NCBI GenBank assembly: GCA_035648415.1
Contig: DASRLO010000036.1
Span: 1-26,551, forward strand
Origin: DATARH01 sp035648415
Lineage (GTDB): Bacteria > Pseudomonadota > Alphaproteobacteria > ATCC43930 > CGMCC-115725
Direction: 5' to 3'
DNA length: 26,551 nt
The notes under the pieces are model-generated. The model did not search any database. It had not been told where the DNA came from and saw only the letters and a list, made by a program, of their open reading frames with translations. Within the stretch, counting starts at the first letter, position 1, and the number at the start of each line of letters is the position of its first letter. The position numbers and the translations under genes were made by a program. Below, one piece after another: positions 23,562-26,551 of this stretch.

Positions 23562-23945
23562 TTATCTTCGACCGCGCGCCTGGCGCGCGGCGTAGCGGGA
23601 GTCGCGGGCGCTCTTCTGCTCGGCCTGCCGGAGCAATGCGTCGGCAGCGTCGCGGGCAACCTGCTCGGCGGCCGCGGCATCGCGGGCCGTCTGCTCGGCG
23701 GCGAGGGCGGCGGCGCGCGCCGCGCTTGCGGCGGCCGCTTGCGCTTCGCTTTCCAGGCGAACCGCCTTGCGCTCGGCGACGCGGATGTCGCGCGCCGTGG
23801 CGACCGCCTGCCGGGCGGACTGGCGTTCGGCAAGACCGGGAGCGTTCGCCGCGGATTTCGCGAGAAACTTCTCCAGTTGCGCCTTCCTGGCGTTCGCGGC
23901 GGCGGTCAGCCGGTCCTCAAACCCCTTCTCCTTCGACCGCTTCAT
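23562..23945 (-). CDS. DUF6481-like Ala-rich coiled-coil protein
   Basis: This 127-residue, Ala/Arg/Glu-rich protein resembles the DUF6481 family of small alphaproteobacterial proteins. The N-terminus MKRSKEKGFEDRLTAAANARKAQLEKF is conserved-looking. The body is a long charged helix with heptad-like Ala repeats (AVATARDIRVAERKAVRLES). The C-terminus EQKSARDSRYAARQARGRR is basic. It is probably a cytosolic coiled coil; function is unknown. The start at 23945 has GGA 5 nt upstream; an ATG at 23975 with AAGGA is an alternative adding 10 residues. It is convergent with the ferritin-like gene, 13 bp apart. Confidence 0.75.
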   Translation of the reverse strand: MKRSKEKGFEDRLTAAANARKAQLEKFLAKSAANAPGLAERQSARQAVATARDIRVAERKAVRLESEAQAAAASAARAAALAAEQTARDAAAAEQVARDAADALLRQAEQKSARDSRYAARQARGRR

Positions 23946-24055
23946 CTCGTTCCGTTTTGTGTTTACTGGCTGCATGGGTCCTTGATGGGGACGAGAGCAC
24001 GCCAGTTCAAGCTGGCCGCGACAACTCCACGCCTCCGACTAAGGGCGGCGCCGGG

Positions 24056-25489
24056 CTAGGCCGCGTCGGCGTGATGGTCGACGAGGATTTGCGCGATCGC
24101 CCGGGTGAGCTTCCTGGCGGTCGGGATGTGCAGGAACTCGTTGGGTCCGTGCGCGTTAGAATGCGGACCCAGGACCCCGGTGACGACGAACTGCGCCGCC
24201 GGAAATTTCTCGCCGAGCATCGCCATAAACGGGATGCTGCCGCCCTCGCCGATAAAAGCCGGCGACGCGCCGAACGCATGCTGTGACGCTCTCGCCAGCG
24301 ACGCTTCGAGCCACGGCGCCAGCGCCGGCGCATTCCACCCCGACGAGCCGACCTGGCCGGAAAACGACACTTTGGCGCCGTAGGGCGGGTCGGCTTCGAG
24401 CAGCTTGCGGACCGTGGCGGTCGCCGTGGCTGAATCGAGCGTCGGCGGGAGGCGCAGGCTCAGTTTCGCGGTGGTGAACGGCAGCAGCACATTGCCCGCG
24501 TCGCCCGGCGGCGGCAGCCCGGCCATGCCGGTCACCGCGAGTTGCGGCCGCCAGCTGCGGTTCAGCACCAGCTCGGTCAAATCGTCGCCGACCGCGCCGG
24601 CGCCGGCGACAAACGGGAATTCACTGCGCACGACATCGCCGAGCGCCGCCGCCGCGCTCTTCGCCTGCGCCACGCGCTCGGCCGGGATCTGCGCATAGAG
24701 CGCGTCAGGCCGAATTGCGCCGGTCGTCTCGTCCTCGAGCCGCGACAGCAGCTGCCGGAAAATCCGGAAGCTTGACGGCACGATCCCCGACGCATGGCCC
24801 GAATGCACCCCCTCGCTCAGGATTTCGACGCTGAGCGTACCGGCGACGACGCCGCGCAACGACGTGGTGAGCCACAGCTGATCGTAATTGCCGCAGCCCG
24901 AATCGAGGCAGACGACCAGAGACGGGCTGCCGATGCGTTCGGCCAGGTGATCGACATAGAACGGCAAATCGTAGCTGCCGGATTCCTCGCAGGCCTCGAT
25001 CAGCACGATCGCGCGGGCATGCGGCGCGCCCTGCTCGGCGAGCGCGCCGAGCGCGGTCAGCGCGGCGAACATCGCGTAGCCGTCATCGGCGCCGCCGCGG
25101 CCATAGAGCTTGTCGCCGACGATGCGCGGCAGCCACGGGCCGTAGCCGTCTTCCCAGCCGACCATCTCCGGCTGCTTGTCGAGGTGGCCGTAAAGCAACA
25201 CCGGGGCGCTGGCGGAAGTGGCGTCGTCGCCGGGAATGTCGATGAGGATGACCGGCGTGCGGCCTTCGAGGCGCACGATGTCGAGCGTCGCGCCGGGAAA
25301 TTGACCGAGCTTGCCGCGCGCCCAGCGCTCGAACATCGCGACCGCCGCGTCCATATGGCCGTGCGCCGCCCAGTCGGGATCGAACATCGGCGATTTGTTG
25401 GGGATCTTGATGTATTCGACGAGGGTCGGGACAATCTCGTCGCCCCAGCATTGATCGACGAACCGGCCGAGCCCGGCGTTGTCCAACAT
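24056..25489 (-). CDS. M20-family metallopeptidase (carnosinase/dipeptidase-like)
   Basis: This 477-residue di-zinc peptidase of family M20 probably hydrolyses dipeptides or acylated amino acids in the cytosol; no signal peptide is seen. Metal and catalytic residues are intact: H102 and catalytic D104 (YGHLDKQPE), D135 bridging (GRGGADDGY), E168 catalytic base and E169 ligand (EACEESGS), D196 (CLDSGCG) and H447 (NAHGPNEF). A dimerisation domain is inserted at about 215-370 (VEILSEGVHSGHASGIVPSSFRI...). It resembles the CNDP/carnosinase-like branch. GGAGGG lies 9 nt before the ATG. It is divergent from the ribokinase with 54 bp between starts, so a shared promoter region is likely. Confidence 0.9.
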   Translation of the reverse strand: MLDNAGLGRFVDQCWGDEIVPTLVEYIKIPNKSPMFDPDWAAHGHMDAAVAMFERWARGKLGQFPGATLDIVRLEGRTPVILIDIPGDDATSASAPVLLYGHLDKQPEMVGWEDGYGPWLPRIVGDKLYGRGGADDGYAMFAALTALGALAEQGAPHARAIVLIEACEESGSYDLPFYVDHLAERIGSPSLVVCLDSGCGNYDQLWLTTSLRGVVAGTLSVEILSEGVHSGHASGIVPSSFRIFRQLLSRLEDETTGAIRPDALYAQIPAERVAQAKSAAAALGDVVRSEFPFVAGAGAVGDDLTELVLNRSWRPQLAVTGMAGLPPPGDAGNVLLPFTTAKLSLRLPPTLDSATATATVRKLLEADPPYGAKVSFSGQVGSSGWNAPALAPWLEASLARASQHAFGASPAFIGEGGSIPFMAMLGEKFPAAQFVVTGVLGPHSNAHGPNEFLHIPTARKLTRAIAQILVDHHADAA

Positions 25490-25543
25490 GTGAAAAACCC
25501 TCCATAATCTCGCGGCACCTTATCATCGCGGCGGAGCACCTTC

Positions 25544-26419
25544 ATGATCGTCGTGTTCGGGTCGATCAACGTCGACGTGCTGGTGCCGGTGCCGCATCTG
25601 CCGGCCGCCAGCGAAACGGTCCTCGGCGGCGATTACGTCGTCGCGCCGGGCGGCAAGGGCGGCAACCAGGCGCTGGCGGCGGCCAAGGCCGGCGCTGCCG
25701 TCACCCTGATCGGCGCCGTCGGCCAGGATGCGTTCGCCGAAACCGCGTTGAGCCTGCTGCGCCGGAACGGCGTCTATCTGAGCCTTGTCGCTGCGATGGT
25801 CCAGCCGACCGGCTGCGCGATCATCACCGTCGACCCGGCCGGCGAGAACCAGATCGCCGTCGCCTCCTGCGCCAATTTGCGGGCGAGAGCGACGCAGGTG
25901 CCCGATAGCTTGCTCGATCTGAAGACCGTCCTGGTGCTGCAGCGCGAGGTTCCCGACGCGGAAAACGCGGCGCTGATCACCCGCGCCCGGCAGCGCGGCG
26001 GGCGGGTCGTGTTGAGCCTGGCGCCGGCCGGGCCGATCGCGCCGGCCAAATTCGAGGACATCGATTTTCTGATCGCCAATGAAGGCGAGGCGGCGACCCT
26101 GGGGGATCCGGCCGAAATGGCGCGCCAGCTGCGGCGAGGGCTGGTGATCACCCGCGGCGCCGAGGGTGCGGTGGCGATGCTGCGCGACGGCAGCACGGTC
26201 GCCGTCCCGGCCTTGGCGATCGAGCCGGTGGATACGACGGGCGCCGGCGACGCGTTTGCCGGCGTGTTCGCCGCGGGGTTCGATCGCGGCCTGCCGCTCG
26301 ACCTGACGCTGCGGCGCGCCAGCGCGGCGGCGTCGCTGTCCTGCCTTGCGGTCGGAGCGCAGGCGGCGATGCCGGGCCGGGCTGAAATCGACGCCGCGGT
26401 CAGCCGCCTACCCGCCTAG
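25544..26419 (+). CDS. rbsK: Ribokinase (PfkB family sugar kinase)
   Basis: This 291-residue PfkB-family kinase is expected to phosphorylate ribose at O5 using ATP. N-terminal sugar-binding elements are GSINVDVLV (6-14) and the PfkB signature 1 region APGGKGGNQALAAAKAGA (34-51). PfkB signature 2 is DTTGAGDAFAGVF (about 228-240), with the final aspartate as catalytic base and GAGD as anion hole. The NEGEA motif is also present. Length is slightly under the usual 300-310. Ribokinase is the best match, but related nucleoside or deoxyribose kinases cannot be excluded. GCGGAGCACC precedes the ATG. An IS481-type element begins one base after its stop codon, so any original downstream partner has been displaced. 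Confidence 0.85.
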   Translation: MIVVFGSINVDVLVPVPHLPAASETVLGGDYVVAPGGKGGNQALAAAKAGAAVTLIGAVGQDAFAETALSLLRRNGVYLSLVAAMVQPTGCAIITVDPAGENQIAVASCANLRARATQVPDSLLDLKTVLVLQREVPDAENAALITRARQRGGRVVLSLAPAGPIAPAKFEDIDFLIANEGEAATLGDPAEMARQLRRGLVITRGAEGAVAMLRDGSTVAVPALAIEPVDTTGAGDAFAGVFAAGFDRGLPLDLTLRRASAAASLSCLAVGAQAAMPGRAEIDAAVSRLPA

Positions 26420-26438
26420 GTGTCGAAGCTATGAAGGT

Positions 26439-26512
26439 TGTTCATCCGGGTCGGTGGTATGAGGCTGGGGTTGCGAGACCAGCCAACCCAATGCCGGAGC
26501 CCCGGATGAACA
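26439..26512 (+). promoter_or_regulatory. 12-bp inverted repeat sequestering the IS481 transposase start
   Basis: TGTTCATCCGGG (26439-26450) is the exact reverse complement of CCCGGATGAACA (26501-26512). The right arm contains the transposase ATG (26506). Transcripts entering from the ribokinase side would include both arms and could hide the start codon, a protection known in principle from IS10 and IS50. Confidence 0.6.
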
Positions 26513-26551
26513 TGCACAAGAATGCGCGGCTGACGCCGCAAGGTCGACTCC
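26506..26551 (+). CDS. IS481-family transposase, N-terminal fragment
   Basis: Only 15 codons are inside the window: MNMHKNARLTPQGRL. This is the conserved opening of IS481-family transposases (typically MN.HKNARLTP.GR), leading into an N-terminal helix-turn-helix. GGAG lies 6 nt before the ATG. The catalytic DDE core is beyond the window, so integrity is unknown. Confidence 0.85.
   Translation, partial: MNMHKNARLTPQGRL

Larger units (their letters stand above)
26421..26551 (+). mobile_element. IS481-family insertion sequence, left end (cut by window edge)
   Basis: The sequence from TGTCGAAGC (26421) has the TGT start typical of IS481-family terminal repeats. It runs 85 bp to a transposase ATG at 26506. 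The far end is outside the window, so the boundary is inferred. The insertion would lie directly behind the ribokinase stop codon. Confidence 0.7.

Overview
This is a compact, GC-rich stretch (most codons end in G or C, and long antisense open frames are common) from an alphaproteobacterium, probably a chromosome. The evidence is gene content: zapE upstream of mdh-sucC-sucD, xerC overlapping a DUF484 gene and divergent from priA, and a five-gene F1 operon atpH-A-G-D-C without the Fo genes. I cannot place it below class level. Both window edges are cut insertion sequences of different families (IS5-like on the left, IS481-like on the right).

Layout. 1-250: end of an IS5-family element. 288-3302: accessory metabolism, namely an APH-like phosphotransferase, an unrecognised PAS-like protein, an intradiol (hydroxyquinol-type) dioxygenase and a 72-residue biotin carrier protein. 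3314-8861: zapE, then two toxin-antitoxin pairs (MazEF-like, then RHH/ParE-like), then mdh, sucC and sucD. 8858-12958: xerC and DUF484 on the minus strand, with priA divergent. 12955-16321: a large DUF2339 membrane protein divergent from a TetR regulator. 16515-21544: atpHAGDC. 21068-22434: a RES/Xre toxin-antitoxin pair on the minus strand, whose toxin frame runs antisense through all of atpC. 22733-26419: a ferritin-like di-iron protein, a DUF6481 protein, an M20 metallopeptidase and a ribokinase. From 26421: the start of an IS481-family element.

How it fits together. The core is central energy metabolism (two TCA-cycle enzymes and the catalytic part of ATP synthase) together with replication restart and chromosome-dimer resolution. 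Three toxin-antitoxin pairs, a TetR/DUF2339 block and two IS elements sit at the joints of these conserved blocks. Genes are tightly packed: several stop/start overlaps on one strand and 4-bp overlaps between convergent genes.

The most interesting signals are small. They are a 10-codon minicistron that exactly bridges sucC and sucD; a 13-bp perfect inverted repeat ending 6 nt before priA; a single palindrome embedded in two overlapping divergent promoters (tetR/DUF2339); an 80-bp multi-hairpin palindromic element between atpA and atpG; a 15-bp tandem repeat coding GRDIE units in DUF484; a RES toxin gene with no stop codon of its own; and a 12-bp inverted repeat that would bury the IS481 transposase start codon in read-through RNA. 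I saw no CRISPR array, tRNA, rRNA or clearly new multi-gene system.
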